A stretch of DNA of 64,000 nucleotides, taken from the NCBI RefSeq assembly GCF_014524565.1, contig NZ_CP060139.1, forward strand, positions 3,851,501-3,915,500. Direction: 5' to 3'. This DNA is from Croceimicrobium hydrocarbonivorans. Its GTDB lineage: Bacteria; Bacteroidota; Bacteroidia; Flavobacteriales; Schleiferiaceae. The translations under genes were made by a program, and so were the position numbers. Of this stretch, positions 37,874 through 47,066 are shown piece after piece; position 1 is the stretch's first letter; each line of letters begins with the position of its first letter. Below the pieces are notes generated by a model that saw only the letters and a list, made by a program, of their open reading frames with translations, was not told the origin of the DNA and did not search any database.

Positions 37874-39223
37874 TTGTTTGCAGTAGTCGACATTGAAACC
37901 ACCGGATCTTATGCCCGCGGAAATGGCATCACGGAGATTGCTATATACATCACTGATGGTCTGGAAATTAAGGACACTTATAGCACACTCTTGAATCCGG
38001 GGCAGTCGATTCCTTTTGCCATCCAACAACTTACCGGTATTGATGATTCGATGGTAGCGGATGCCCCAACTTTTGCTGAAAAGGCGGAGGAAATTCGCGA
38101 ATTCCTGGCCGATCATGTCTTTGTGGCCCATAATGTGAGTTTCGATTTGGGCTTTGTGCAAGCCGCATTTAAGGAAGTGGGAGTAAATTACAATCCGCGA
38201 CGATTGTGCACCGTGCGCTATTCGCGTCGCATTATTCCAGGTTTACGCTCTTATAGTTTATCCTCCCTTTGCAAGCATTTTAATTACAACAATCAAAGTG
38301 CACACCGGGCTTGGGCCGATACGGAGGTAACTACCAAGATTCTGCATCAATTATTGGCGGCCGATACCGCTGGGATTTGGCAGAATATGATAAAGCTCAA
38401 TCAAGGGGAGTTGAATTTGCCCGCCAATCTTCCGGCTGATGAATTTCACAATTTACCCATGGCGGCCGGGGTTTATTATTTCTATAATGAAAAAGGGGAG
38501 ATCCTTTATATCGGCAAGGCCAGTCGCCTGAAATCTCGCGTAGCCTCTCATTTTACAGCGGATAAGAGTAGTGCCCGTAGTGCTGCTTTTAAGCGTGATA
38601 TTGCGCATATACATTATCGCTTATGTGGGAACATTCTGGTAGCCGGACTTCTGGAAGACCATGAAATTCGTCGCTATTGGCCTCCTCATAATCGAGCCCA
38701 AAAGAGTCCCAAACTACGATTTGGAGTTTTCGCCTATCGCAATCAAAATGCGGATTGGTGTTTGGGCATCAATCGAATCGGTGGACAGCAAGCCTTTATT
38801 GCCAAATTCCATAGTTTGGAAAAGGCTCGTACTTGGCTAGCAGAGATTGTAGAAGAGCGCAATTTGGACCCAAATCGTTGTGGATTCCCCAAAGGAAGTG
38901 GCGATACGGCCGATGATCACAATGCCAAGGTGGAGGCTTTAATGGCAGAGATGCAGTCGGTTCAAAGCGCTATGCTATGGATTGGTGCCGGTAGAACGGA
39001 GGAGGAGCAGAGCTTTGTGTATATGGATAGTCAGGGTTTCCAAGGCATTGGCTTTGTACCTCGAGAGCAAAGTATTGAGCGAGCCGAGCATATTGAGCCT
39101 TATCTGGAACGCTTGAATAAAAGTGCCAGTACGGAAGGAATCCTAAAAGAAGGTTGGAAAAAGCTTACACTTAAGCAGATAGAACTTCCTGAAGAAATTC
39201 AATCGAACGGTTTACTTTTTTAA
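37874..39223 (+). CDS. DEDD exonuclease fused to GIY-YIG nuclease domain (DnaQ/UvrC-Cho-like)
   Basis: Starts at TTG (37874); the frame is closed just upstream and no ATG is available before the exonuclease core. 449 residues. The N-terminal 170 residues form a DnaQ-like 3'-5' exonuclease with DIETTG (Asp6/Glu8), HNVSFDLGF and HRAWADT (His144, Asp149). A GIY-YIG domain follows (GVYYFY at 199-204, ILYIGKA at 210-216), as in UvrC and Cho, which cut DNA at damage. The remaining about 170 residues resemble UvrC-like linker sequence. This fusion is found in several bacterial groups and probably acts in DNA repair. The 3' end overlaps the convergent hydrolase gene by 53 bases. Confidence 0.85.
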   Translation: MFAVVDIETTGSYARGNGITEIAIYITDGLEIKDTYSTLLNPGQSIPFAIQQLTGIDDSMVADAPTFAEKAEEIREFLADHVFVAHNVSFDLGFVQAAFKEVGVNYNPRRLCTVRYSRRIIPGLRSYSLSSLCKHFNYNNQSAHRAWADTEVTTKILHQLLAADTAGIWQNMIKLNQGELNLPANLPADEFHNLPMAAGVYYFYNEKGEILYIGKASRLKSRVASHFTADKSSARSAAFKRDIAHIHYRLCGNILVAGLLEDHEIRRYWPPHNRAQKSPKLRFGVFAYRNQNADWCLGINRIGGQQAFIAKFHSLEKARTWLAEIVEERNLDPNRCGFPKGSGDTADDHNAKVEALMAEMQSVQSAMLWIGAGRTEEEQSFVYMDSQGFQGIGFVPREQSIERAEHIEPYLERLNKSASTEGILKEGWKKLTLKQIELPEEIQSNGLLF

Positions 39224-40040
39224 GGCTGGCTTCGGGTAATTCTGTGGTATTCCAAGGATGTTGACGATCGAAGGTATGACCAGTTTCCGGAATAACCGCA
39301 ACTCTCGCTTCAGGCTGCCATTGCTTAAGATCGTAGGCATGCTTAATAAATACCGCCTCATCTTCTTCACCATGAATAATCAGCCAAGGAGCCTTAATGG
39401 CGCGAGCAGCGGCTTCTACATCCAAATCCGCTTTATGGGCCTTATACTCTTCATAAAGGCTATAGCCAATCGGTAAATCCTGAGCGGTTCTACCATTCTT
39501 ACGTGTGAAATATCCTTGCTCAGCCCAGTCCTTAATTTCCTCCGGCGAAAGTTGATCCCAGGGGGTACGTGCGTGGGAAACGGCGGCCCAGGTGATCAGG
39601 GCTTTGATGCGAGCATCTTTGGCTGTGGCCAGAATGGCATCCGCGCCACCACGACTATGACCGATTAAGAATATGTTTTCGGAATCCAGCTCCAATTCGG
39701 GATGTGGGGATTCTACAAATTTGAGAATGCGCTCCAAATCCTTTTGCCGTTTCAGATAGCTATCCTCCTTATAGGCCTCCAGATCGAAGAACTCAGTAGG
39801 ACGGGCAGGAGTGGTGCCATTATGCGAAAAATTGAATTTTAGGAAGGCGAAACCTGCTTCAGCAAATTTTTGGGCGATTAAATCCATACCACCCCAATCT
39901 TTAAAGCCATTAATGCCATGCGCGTAAATCACTACCGGCAAAGCTTTAGCGCTCTTAGGGAAGCTGATGTCCACGCTCATAGGGATTGAGTTTGATCCTG
40001 CTACATGATATTCTTGATGATAAATCTCCACGTCTTCCAA
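39171..40040 (-). CDS. Alpha/beta hydrolase (dienelactone hydrolase-like)
   Basis: Read from a TTG start; the nearest in-frame ATG would drop 20 residues of the first strand. 289 residues. The nucleophile elbow GHSRGGAD carries the catalytic serine. The strand VIYAHGINGFKDWGG supplies the oxyanion region, HGEEDEAVF includes the catalytic Asp, and ETGHTFD contains the His. It is cytoplasmic and could act on esters or peptides. It overlaps the convergent exonuclease gene end by 53 bases. Confidence 0.8.
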   Translation of the reverse strand: MEDVEIYHQEYHVAGSNSIPMSVDISFPKSAKALPVVIYAHGINGFKDWGGMDLIAQKFAEAGFAFLKFNFSHNGTTPARPTEFFDLEAYKEDSYLKRQKDLERILKFVESPHPELELDSENIFLIGHSRGGADAILATAKDARIKALITWAAVSHARTPWDQLSPEEIKDWAEQGYFTRKNGRTAQDLPIGYSLYEEYKAHKADLDVEAAARAIKAPWLIIHGEEDEAVFIKHAYDLKQWQPEARVAVIPETGHTFDRQHPWNTTELPEASLKKVNRSIEFLQEVLSA

Positions 40041-40061
40041 TTTTAAGTGGGCAATACTACT

Positions 40062-40109
40062 ATAAAAAGAATCCTGACACCCTTGAGGATTTTCCTAAAG
40101 GGGTCAGGA
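40062..40109 (-). terminator. Terminator after the DUF2911 gene
   Basis: Stem with TCCTGAC/GTCAGGA (40072-40078 with 40103-40109) plus CCC/GGG, with one bulged A. On the minus strand a TTCTTTTT tract follows. Confidence 0.7.
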
Positions 40110-40142
40110 CTTTCAGCTTAATTGCAAGCGGTGAGCTGAAAT

Positions 40143-41003
40143 TTATTTAGAGGACCATTTTTCCATGGCTTCTTCTAACATCGCTCCGTAAGCAAATTCC
40201 TTGCTGGCTTGATTGGCTTCTTCAGTGCCAACTTCCATTGCTTTCTCAGCAGCTTTCACAGCTTTTTTGTTTTCGCCTAAAGCGTATAAAATCTCACCGT
40301 GAACGTAATGTGCATACCAGTTGTCGGCCTTCAATTTCAAAGACTTCTCAATGTATTCCAAGGCTGCTTTCTGATCAATATTATTACGGGTATAGTAAAT
40401 AGCCGCATTGCGGTTTACTTTCCATAAATCATCTTCATTGGAATTGGCTAAGGCTGCTTTGATATTAGCAATCGCTTTGGCCTGTACGTCTACTTCAATT
40501 GGTAGTGACAACACCTTATTAGCCCAACGAATCACTAATTCAGCTTTACCACCATCGATAGATTGGAAGTCGATCGTTAAAGTTTCAGTGCTTTCCTGAG
40601 TAGTTAGGGCTGCAACATCAGCACGAAGCACATCTTGTTTTTCATCATAACCATCTGCACCCCATAATTCGGTATTCTTATTCAGAATAACAGTCCAGGT
40701 ATCTTGATTAGGAATTGTGAATAAGCTGTATTTCCCGGCAGGAACCAATTGACCCGCGAAGGTAACGGGCGTATTAAACTCAATTGCCGTGGCCTTATTA
40801 GCACCGGTACGCCATACTTTTCCATCAGGAACTAAGTCTCCAAAAACTTCGCGCCCCTTAACACCAGGGCGGCTGTATTCTACGGTAAAATCAGTTAAAC
40901 CAACACGTTGCTCTAAAGTAGAGAAGGGGCTAGGCGCTGGTAAATCCTGGGCGTTCATGGCAAAACTGGCAAAGGCCAGCATAGCTAGTACTGTTTTTTT
41001 CAT
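40143..41003 (-). CDS. DUF2911 domain protein with C-terminal TPR-like helices
   Basis: 286 residues. A signal peptide (MKKTVLAMLAFASFAMNAQ) precedes a DUF2911 domain, recognised by YSRPGVKGREVFGDLVPDGKVWRTGANKATAIEF and GKYSLFTIP. The C-terminal part (about 190-280) has tetratricopeptide-like helices (AALEYIEKSLKLKADNWYAHYVHGEILYALG). It is periplasmic, and functions in an unknown way. Family members are common in Bacteroidota. Confidence 0.85.
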   Translation of the reverse strand: MKKTVLAMLAFASFAMNAQDLPAPSPFSTLEQRVGLTDFTVEYSRPGVKGREVFGDLVPDGKVWRTGANKATAIEFNTPVTFAGQLVPAGKYSLFTIPNQDTWTVILNKNTELWGADGYDEKQDVLRADVAALTTQESTETLTIDFQSIDGGKAELVIRWANKVLSLPIEVDVQAKAIANIKAALANSNEDDLWKVNRNAAIYYTRNNIDQKAALEYIEKSLKLKADNWYAHYVHGEILYALGENKKAVKAAEKAMEVGTEEANQASKEFAYGAMLEEAMEKWSSK

Positions 41004-41048
41004 TTTGGTATTTTAATTAAGGTTCAAACATAGAAAAAGCAATTCGGT

Positions 41049-41753
41049 TTAAAGGCGTTCAAATTTCCCTGATTTGAATTCCCAGGATTGCATTTCAATT
41101 TGAGCGGCAGCCTCCTTGAATTGAGCATAATGATTTTGCTCAGATATAAACTCCTGAACCACTTCTGTGTAATTATCCATTAAGCCTAAAATGAGCTCCG
41201 TTACTTCACGTACGGCATGTTCATCACCCTGACTAGCAGTAATATAATCAGCTAAATCAGATCCGGCTACCAAGCCTAAAAAGAGGGGATTAGCCAATCG
41301 GCCTACACAAAAACGCAGACCCACTTCACGGGCTACGGCCAGGTCTAATACATCATCAAAAACATAGCAAATTTCTTCGGCCTTAAGCTCGTAATGCTCC
41401 ATAAAATGCCGCAGGGCTTCACCTTTGCGAATAGCCCGCTGGTACACCACATTAGCCTGATGATTTTGCATTAATTCACGAGCCACCGGATTTGCCGCTC
41501 CGGTAATCACTCCTAAATAGGGAATGCTGCCATATTTTTTGAAATGCCCATAACGAAGCATGCGTAAACCGGCGGAGTCGACCTCACTAAAGCGACTGCC
41601 TTCACTGCCCAGCTTGGAGCCATCATTAAAAACGCCATCCCAATCAAAGAGATAGGCCTTGATTTTGGGGAGATGCTCACGAAGGTCATAAGCACTGCGT
41701 AAAAACTGCCCACCGATGTCGGTAAAACTATCTTCTAATTCCAGTAAGTCCAT
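41049..41753 (-). CDS. HAD superfamily hydrolase, KdsC-like
   Basis: A 234-residue HAD-fold phosphatase. The nucleophile motif is LFDWDGVFNDG, with Asp37 and Asp39. Motif II is TGAAN, the Lys lies in RAIRKGEAL, and motif III DDVLDLAVARE supplies the last acidic pair. This resembles 3-deoxy-D-manno-octulosonate 8-phosphate phosphatase (KdsC) of the LPS pathway, but the N-terminal 30 residues and C-terminal tail are longer than in KdsC. No Kdo gene is adjacent, although an LpxH-like gene follows divergently. Confidence 0.75.
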   Translation of the reverse strand: MDLLELEDSFTDIGGQFLRSAYDLREHLPKIKAYLFDWDGVFNDGSKLGSEGSRFSEVDSAGLRMLRYGHFKKYGSIPYLGVITGAANPVARELMQNHQANVVYQRAIRKGEALRHFMEHYELKAEEICYVFDDVLDLAVAREVGLRFCVGRLANPLFLGLVAGSDLADYITASQGDEHAVREVTELILGLMDNYTEVVQEFISEQNHYAQFKEAAAQIEMQSWEFKSGKFERL

Positions 41754-41897
41754 AATTCAAATTCTAGAGCTAAGGTACCAAATAGGCGAGGGGAGAAAGG
41801 CTTATAAACATCTTAAAGTGAAAAGAATCTTTGAATTAACCTGTCATTAAGATTGACTTCATACTTGCAATGAAGCTTTGCCCTCAAATAGAATAAT

Positions 41898-42740
41898 ATG
41901 GCCAAACGTGAACTTCCTTTGGTGGTAATATCCGACACACACTTAGGTACTTACGGATGTAGAGCAGAAGAGTTGTATCGTTATTTGAAGTCGATTAAGC
42001 CTGAAACTCTGGTTTTAAATGGTGATATTATCGACATCTGGCAATTCCGGAAACGTTATTTCCCCAAGGCTCACCTTAAGGTGCTTAAGCAGATTATCTC
42101 CATGGCTTCCAAAGGCACGAAGGTGTATTATTTAACCGGAAATCACGATGAGGCTTTGCGCCGATTCAGTGACTTCACCTTAGGGAATATCACCCTAGCT
42201 GATAAATTGATTTTAGACTTACCGGATGGTAAAGCTTGGATTTTTCACGGGGATATTTTTGATGCTTCGATCCAAAATGCCAAGTGGCTGGCCAAGCTTG
42301 GGGGCTGGGGTTATGATTTGTTGATCATGATTAACAGCCTGCTTAATTGGGCTTTGGAGAAAATGGGAAGAGAGCGTTACAGCTTATCCAAAAAGATAAA
42401 GAACAGCGTAAAAAAGGCGGTGACCTACATTCAGAGTTTTGAGGATACTGCCGCAGAATTGGCCATAGATCAGGGTTACAAATATGTAATTTGCGGCCAT
42501 ATTCATCAGCCCCAGCAGCGCGAAATAAAAAGCGAAAAAGGCAGTTGTACTTATCTCAATTCCGGCGATTGGATTGAGAATCTTTGCGCTTTGGAGTTTA
42601 ATGGTGAAGCCTGGGAGCTTTATCAGTACGATACTAAGCCACCCCTTACGGTGGAGTCGGAAGATGAGGAATTGAACGATCTGGATCTGCAACGCATTAT
42701 TCAAAAGGTAACTTTCGATGAAAGAACACTGGCCTCCTGA
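41898..42740 (+). CDS. Metallophosphoesterase, LpxH-like (UDP-2,3-diacylglucosamine diphosphatase)
   Basis: A 280-residue calcineurin-like phosphatase. Metal ligands are in SDTHLG (Asp13, His15), NGDIID (Asp43) and GNHDE (Asn82-His83-Asp84), with later FHGDIFD and GHIHQP. The layout matches LpxH, which cleaves UDP-2,3-diacylglucosamine in lipid A synthesis, and its relatives in Bacteroidota. It overlaps the following glycosyltransferase gene by 23 bases, so the two act together, perhaps on a cell-surface glycolipid. Confidence 0.85.
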   Translation: MAKRELPLVVISDTHLGTYGCRAEELYRYLKSIKPETLVLNGDIIDIWQFRKRYFPKAHLKVLKQIISMASKGTKVYYLTGNHDEALRRFSDFTLGNITLADKLILDLPDGKAWIFHGDIFDASIQNAKWLAKLGGWGYDLLIMINSLLNWALEKMGRERYSLSKKIKNSVKKAVTYIQSFEDTAAELAIDQGYKYVICGHIHQPQQREIKSEKGSCTYLNSGDWIENLCALEFNGEAWELYQYDTKPPLTVESEDEELNDLDLQRIIQKVTFDERTLAS

Positions 42741-43755
42741 GCCACGCATACTTTACGCTTTTCAAGGAACGGGCAATGGTCATGCCTCTCGGGCAGCGGA
42801 ATTAGTGCCCTTATTAAAGAAATACGCCCGGGTAGAGGTATTGTGCTCGGGACATAATCGTCAGCTTTCGCTGGATTTTCCTGTAGATTTTCAACTAAAT
42901 GGTATCAGCTTTAGCTACAATAGCAAAGGCGGTTTAAGCTATCTGCAAACCGCTTTAAAGGCCAATTTCCTGCGGTTTAAAAAGGAAGTCAAAGCTTTGG
43001 ATCTAAGTGCTTATGATCTGGTCCTTAATGATTTTGAACCGGTATCAGCTTATGCAGCCAAGCGCCAAGCTGTAAAACTGATTGCCTTGAGTCATCAAGC
43101 TTCATTTCTCAGTGAGAACAGTCCTCGTCCCCAAGGCAAACACCCTATAGCCGAGTGGATATTTAAACACTATGCCCCGGCAAAAGAGGCGATGGCTTTT
43201 CATTTTAAGCGCTACGATAACTTCATCCATCCTCCGGTATTACGTCGCGAAATTCAAGATTTGGAAAGCATCAATATGGGGCATTATCTGGTTTACCTAC
43301 CAGCTTATAGCGATGCAGTAATTCGCAATATCCTCAAGCAAATGAGTAATAAGGAGTGGATTGTATTTAGCAAGGAATGCCAAAAAACCTATACGGATCA
43401 CAATCTCCGCTTTGAGCCCATCCAAGGTGAGGCCTTCTTAAAATACCTGGCTACTTGCGAAGGATTACTCTGTTCGGCAGGATTTGAAGCCCCAGCGGAA
43501 GCCTTATATCTGGGTAAAAAACTTTTCGTGATTCCTATTAAAGGTCAGTATGAGCAATTCTGCAATGCCGCGGCTTTGGAACAAATGGGGGTGCCCGTAA
43601 GCAAGGATCTCAATGCTCGTAGCCTACAGCTCTTGCAAGATTGGGTATATCAGGAGAATGCGAATCCCCCTTTGGAAGTAGCCGATCCGGAAAGCTTAGT
43701 GCTGAAATTACTAGAACAAGAGGGACTCTTGAAAAATAGAGTACTTCTGGCCTAA
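42718..43755 (+). CDS. Glycosyltransferase, GT-B fold (MJ1255/VC2487-like)
   Basis: 345 residues. The opening ILYAFQGTGNGHASRAAELVPLLKK has the Gly-rich loop typical of GT-B enzymes, and the C-terminal half has the nucleotide-sugar site LLCSAGFEAPAEALYLGKKLFVIPIKGQYEQFCNAAALEQMG, seen in UDP-glycosyltransferases of the MurG/UGT type. Coupled to the LpxH-like gene upstream by 23 bases of overlap. Acceptor unknown; a lipid acceptor is plausible. Confidence 0.8.
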   Translation: MKEHWPPEPRILYAFQGTGNGHASRAAELVPLLKKYARVEVLCSGHNRQLSLDFPVDFQLNGISFSYNSKGGLSYLQTALKANFLRFKKEVKALDLSAYDLVLNDFEPVSAYAAKRQAVKLIALSHQASFLSENSPRPQGKHPIAEWIFKHYAPAKEAMAFHFKRYDNFIHPPVLRREIQDLESINMGHYLVYLPAYSDAVIRNILKQMSNKEWIVFSKECQKTYTDHNLRFEPIQGEAFLKYLATCEGLLCSAGFEAPAEALYLGKKLFVIPIKGQYEQFCNAAALEQMGVPVSKDLNARSLQLLQDWVYQENANPPLEVADPESLVLKLLEQEGLLKNRVLLA

Positions 43756-43798
43756 AAAACACTAAAGACTCAATCCTGCGTTATTCCATTGGAATTCG

Positions 43799-43806
43799 TA
43801 ATTTTG
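43799..43806 (+). promoter_or_regulatory. -7 box before bamD
   Basis: TAATTTTG matches TAnnTTTG exactly and lies 11 bases before the bamD start. No matching -33 TTTG at the usual distance was found, so this is a candidate only. Confidence 0.35.
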
Positions 43807-43817
43807 CCAGCTGATTT

Positions 43818-44627
43818 ATGAGGAAAAGACTTGTCATCCTATTAAGTGGCTTCTTGCTTTTGGCAGGAAGTGCCTGTAATGAATATCAAAAAGTATTGAA
43901 GAGTCCTAATGTGGACTTTAAATACGAGAAGGCGGTGGAGTACTACAATGAAGGTGAGTACGACAAAGCCTATCCACTTTTTGATGAGTTATTGGTTTTA
44001 TACCGCGGTTCTGAAAAGGCGGCAGATGTGTATTACTACTATGCCATGTGTAGCTTTGAGCTGAAGGATTTCATCTTGGCCGCTTATCACTTCAAGAACT
44101 TCGCGAAAACTTTCCCTACCCATCCTAAGACCGAAATGGCTTATTATATGGTAGGCTATTGCCATTATCTGGAGTCACCCGATTATAGCTTGGATCAAGA
44201 CTATACTTTTAAGGCGATCAATGATTTACAGCTTTTTGCCAATTTGTATCCAAACAGTGATAAATTATTGAGCACCAATGAGCTGATCGATGAATTGAGA
44301 GCGAAATTGGAGCGTAAATCCTTTGAGCGCGCCATGCAATATTTCCACATGGAATATTATCAATCGGCAGTAGTGAGCTTTAATAATGTGATGGATGATT
44401 ATCCGGATACAGAATACCGCGAAGAGGCCATGTTCCACAAATGTGTAGCCGCCTATCGTTTTGCCGATAATAGTATTTCTGAAAAGCAATTTCAGCGCTA
44501 TATTGAAAGTCGTACCGCTTACCTGGATTTCAAAGAGTATTTCCCAGAAAGCGATTACAATAAAACATTGGACAAGTTATTTGCCAATATTGATCAGCAG
44601 ATCAGCGAGCTTAAACCACAATCCTAA
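43818..44627 (+). CDS. bamD: Outer membrane protein assembly factor BamD
   Basis: A 269-residue outer-membrane lipoprotein with lipobox Cys20 (LLLAGSAC). It is built of five tetratricopeptide-like repeats (for example KAVEYYNEGEYDKAYPLFDELLVLYRG, DVYYYYAMCSFELKDFILAAYHFKNFAKTFP, AMQYFHMEYYQSAVVSFNNVMDDYPDTEYREEA). With BamA it folds beta-barrel proteins into the outer membrane. First gene of the conserved bamD-rpoZ-coaBC-PorD-recN run. Confidence 0.95.
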   Translation: MRKRLVILLSGFLLLAGSACNEYQKVLKSPNVDFKYEKAVEYYNEGEYDKAYPLFDELLVLYRGSEKAADVYYYYAMCSFELKDFILAAYHFKNFAKTFPTHPKTEMAYYMVGYCHYLESPDYSLDQDYTFKAINDLQLFANLYPNSDKLLSTNELIDELRAKLERKSFERAMQYFHMEYYQSAVVSFNNVMDDYPDTEYREEAMFHKCVAAYRFADNSISEKQFQRYIESRTAYLDFKEYFPESDYNKTLDKLFANIDQQISELKPQS

Positions 44628-44640
44628 TAAATTCTCGTAG

Positions 44641-44973
44641 ATGGATTTTAAAAAAGTAGATGCCCCAAGAAACACCGTAACCCGCGACCATAACGATTTG
44701 GATCGCCCTACTGGTAATGTTTATGAGGCGGTTTCCATTTTAGCTAAACGCGCCGATCAGATCGCGGAAGACATGAAAGTGGAATTGCACGAGAAACTGA
44801 ATGAGTTTGCTACTCATAACGAATCTTTGGAAGAAATTTTCGAAAACAAAGAGCAGATTGAAGTTTCTCGTTTTTACGAAAGTCTCCCCAAGCCACATCA
44901 CATTGCGGCTACCGAATGGGAGAGAGATGAAGTGTATTTCCGTCGTCCTGCCGAAGAGCAAAAGGAAGACTAA
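44641..44973 (+). CDS. rpoZ: DNA-directed RNA polymerase subunit omega
   Basis: 110 residues of the Bacteroidota type of omega. The core matches the family's helical fold with GNVYEAVSILAKRADQIAEDMKVEL; omega helps assemble the beta' subunit. Its position between bamD and coaBC is typical for the phylum. Confidence 0.85.
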   Translation: MDFKKVDAPRNTVTRDHNDLDRPTGNVYEAVSILAKRADQIAEDMKVELHEKLNEFATHNESLEEIFENKEQIEVSRFYESLPKPHHIAATEWERDEVYFRRPAEEQKED

Positions 44974-44976
44974 ATT

Positions 44977-46188
44977 ATGTTGAGCGGAAAAAAAATACTA
45001 CTGGGAGTAACCGGTGGTATTGCCGCCTATAAGACGACGTACCTCGTGCGACTGCTTATCAAGGCAGGGGCCGAGGTACGTGTTGTTTTAAGCCCGGCGG
45101 CCCGCGATTTTGTGACGCCACTTAGCCTGGCTACCCTCAGTAAAAATCCTGTTTACTGGGAATATTTCGATCGGGAGTCTGAAACAGGGACCTGGAATAA
45201 TCATGTAGAATTAGGCCTTTGGGCCGATCTCATGATTTTGGCACCACTTACCGCCAATACCATGGCCAAGATTGCTCAAGGGCAGTCAGACAATTTTCTA
45301 ATGGCCGTTTACCTTTCTGCGAAATGCCCGGTATATTTTGCCCCGGCCATGGATCTGGATATGTATAAACATCCAGCCACCCGCGAGAATATCCAAAAAT
45401 TAGAGTCCTTTGGTCATATCCTTATCCCAGCTGAAAAAGGCGAATTAGCCAGTGGCTTGGAAGGTGAGGGGCGCATGGCTGAACCCGAAACTATTGTTGG
45501 AGCTGTAATTTCAGACCTCGAGTCCAAGGCACCTTTGCGCAATAAGCTAATCGTGATAAATGCTGGCCCAACTTATGAGGCTATCGATCCGGTGCGTTTT
45601 ATCGGCAATCGCTCTTCTGGTAAAATGGGGATGGCCTTGGCTGAAGCCGCCGCGAATTATGGTGCTCGGGTACAATTGATATTGGGCCCAAGTAGTCAGG
45701 ATTCTAATAATCCTGCTATCAATATTAAAAGGGTGGAGAGCACTCAAGAAATGTTTGAGGCCACCACTGCTGCAGCTCAAAATGCAGATTGGATTATCCT
45801 AAGTGCCGCGGTATCGGATTACCGTCCGAAAAACCCAGCTAATCAAAAGATAAAGAAGAGTGATGGCGGCATGCTGCACCTAGATTTGGTGGAAAACCCG
45901 GATATCCTGAAAAGTATTGGACAGGCGAAAAAGGACTATCAATTAGTGGTAGGTTTCGCCCTTGAAACAGAGAATGCTGAGGCGAATGCCCAAAAGAAAC
46001 TAGATACCAAGAACTGTGATTGGATCGTTCTGAATCAGGCTGACGATAAGGCCAGAGGTTTCGGACACGATACGAATGAGGTCTTAATGATCAGCCGTAA
46101 AGGCCAACGCGAAAAACTTGAATTAAAACCTAAGAAGGAATTAGCCTATGAAATTTTGGATCGGCTTATTAAGCATCATACTGCTTAG
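44977..46188 (+). CDS. coaBC: Bifunctional phosphopantothenoylcysteine decarboxylase/phosphopantothenate-cysteine ligase
   Basis: A 403-residue enzyme of coenzyme A synthesis. The N-terminal CoaC flavodoxin-like domain has GVTGGIAAYKTTYLVR, the active-site His in NHVELGLWADLMILAPLTANTMAK and the PAMDLDMY motif. The CoaB part has NAGPTYEAIDPVRFIGNRSSGKMG and the Asn of SAAVSDYRP. It starts 4 bases after the rpoZ stop and overlaps the next gene by 41 bases. Confidence 0.96.
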   Translation: MLSGKKILLGVTGGIAAYKTTYLVRLLIKAGAEVRVVLSPAARDFVTPLSLATLSKNPVYWEYFDRESETGTWNNHVELGLWADLMILAPLTANTMAKIAQGQSDNFLMAVYLSAKCPVYFAPAMDLDMYKHPATRENIQKLESFGHILIPAEKGELASGLEGEGRMAEPETIVGAVISDLESKAPLRNKLIVINAGPTYEAIDPVRFIGNRSSGKMGMALAEAAANYGARVQLILGPSSQDSNNPAINIKRVESTQEMFEATTAAAQNADWIILSAAVSDYRPKNPANQKIKKSDGGMLHLDLVENPDILKSIGQAKKDYQLVVGFALETENAEANAQKKLDTKNCDWIVLNQADDKARGFGHDTNEVLMISRKGQREKLELKPKKELAYEILDRLIKHHTA

Positions 46189-47053
46189 CCCCAGCCTGCA
46201 AGCCCAGGAATTGAATGCCCGGGTACAAGTGCTTACTCCAAATATTCAAGCCACGAATAAACAGCTGTATACCACTTTGGAAACAGCAATTCGGGAATTT
46301 CTGAATAACCGTAAATGGACCGAAGAAAGCTATTCATTGGAAGAGCGTATCGACTGCCAGTTCGTATTAACTATTAATTCGCGCAGCAATAATACCTTCA
46401 GTGGTCATTTGCAGATTTTTTACAGTCGACCCATTTTCAATTCAGATTATGCTTCTCCGATTTTAGTGCATCGCGATAATGATGTGAATTTCGAATACCT
46501 GGAATTCGATCGTCTGGATTTTGCACCCAATAGCTTTATCTCGAATCTCACCAGTATTTTGGCCTATTATGCCTATATCGTAATTGGCTTGGATCATGAT
46601 AGTTATGCGCCCATGAGTGGTACTGATTATTACAATAAGGCTCAGAATATTGTAGGAAATGCTCAAACCAGTAATTACGGAGGTTGGGACAGCTTTGGGG
46701 GCAGTAATAAAAACCGCTACTGGCTGGTAGACAACTTGATTAGTCCAGCCTTCGATAATTTCCGTACCTGTTTGTACACCTATCACCGTCAAGGTTTAGA
46801 CCTGATGAATGATGCCTCCAAAATTCGCACGGCGAAAATGAATATCAAGGAAGCATTAAAGAGCTTAAAAAAGGTGAATGACCAAAGACGTAACAGTTTT
46901 CTGCTGCAATTATGGTTTGATGCCAAGCAAGCGGAAATCGTGAAAATCTTTAGTGACGGGGCTTCCATACCAACAGCCGACCTCAAAGAAGTGCTGATTG
47001 AGTTAGACCCTAATAATGCTTCGGAATATCAGAAAGTAGGTCAGGGCGGTTAA
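46148..47053 (+). CDS. DUF4835 family protein (PorD-like type IX secretion protein)
   Basis: 301 residues with a signal peptide (MKFWIGLLSIILLSPSLQAQ). The DUF4835 family of Bacteroidota begins ELNARVQVLTPNIQATNKQLYTTLE; later landmarks are DRLDFAPNSFISNLTSILAYYAYIVIGLDHDSY and WLVDNLISPAFDNFRTCLYTYHRQGLDLM. Family members are linked to the type IX secretion system under the name PorD; this follows from the name only, not from visible motifs. It overlaps coaBC by 41 bases and precedes recN. Confidence 0.8.
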   Translation: MKFWIGLLSIILLSPSLQAQELNARVQVLTPNIQATNKQLYTTLETAIREFLNNRKWTEESYSLEERIDCQFVLTINSRSNNTFSGHLQIFYSRPIFNSDYASPILVHRDNDVNFEYLEFDRLDFAPNSFISNLTSILAYYAYIVIGLDHDSYAPMSGTDYYNKAQNIVGNAQTSNYGGWDSFGGSNKNRYWLVDNLISPAFDNFRTCLYTYHRQGLDLMNDASKIRTAKMNIKEALKSLKKVNDQRRNSFLLQLWFDAKQAEIVKIFSDGASIPTADLKEVLIELDPNNASEYQKVGQGG

Positions 47054-47066
47054 GTATTTTAGCGGC

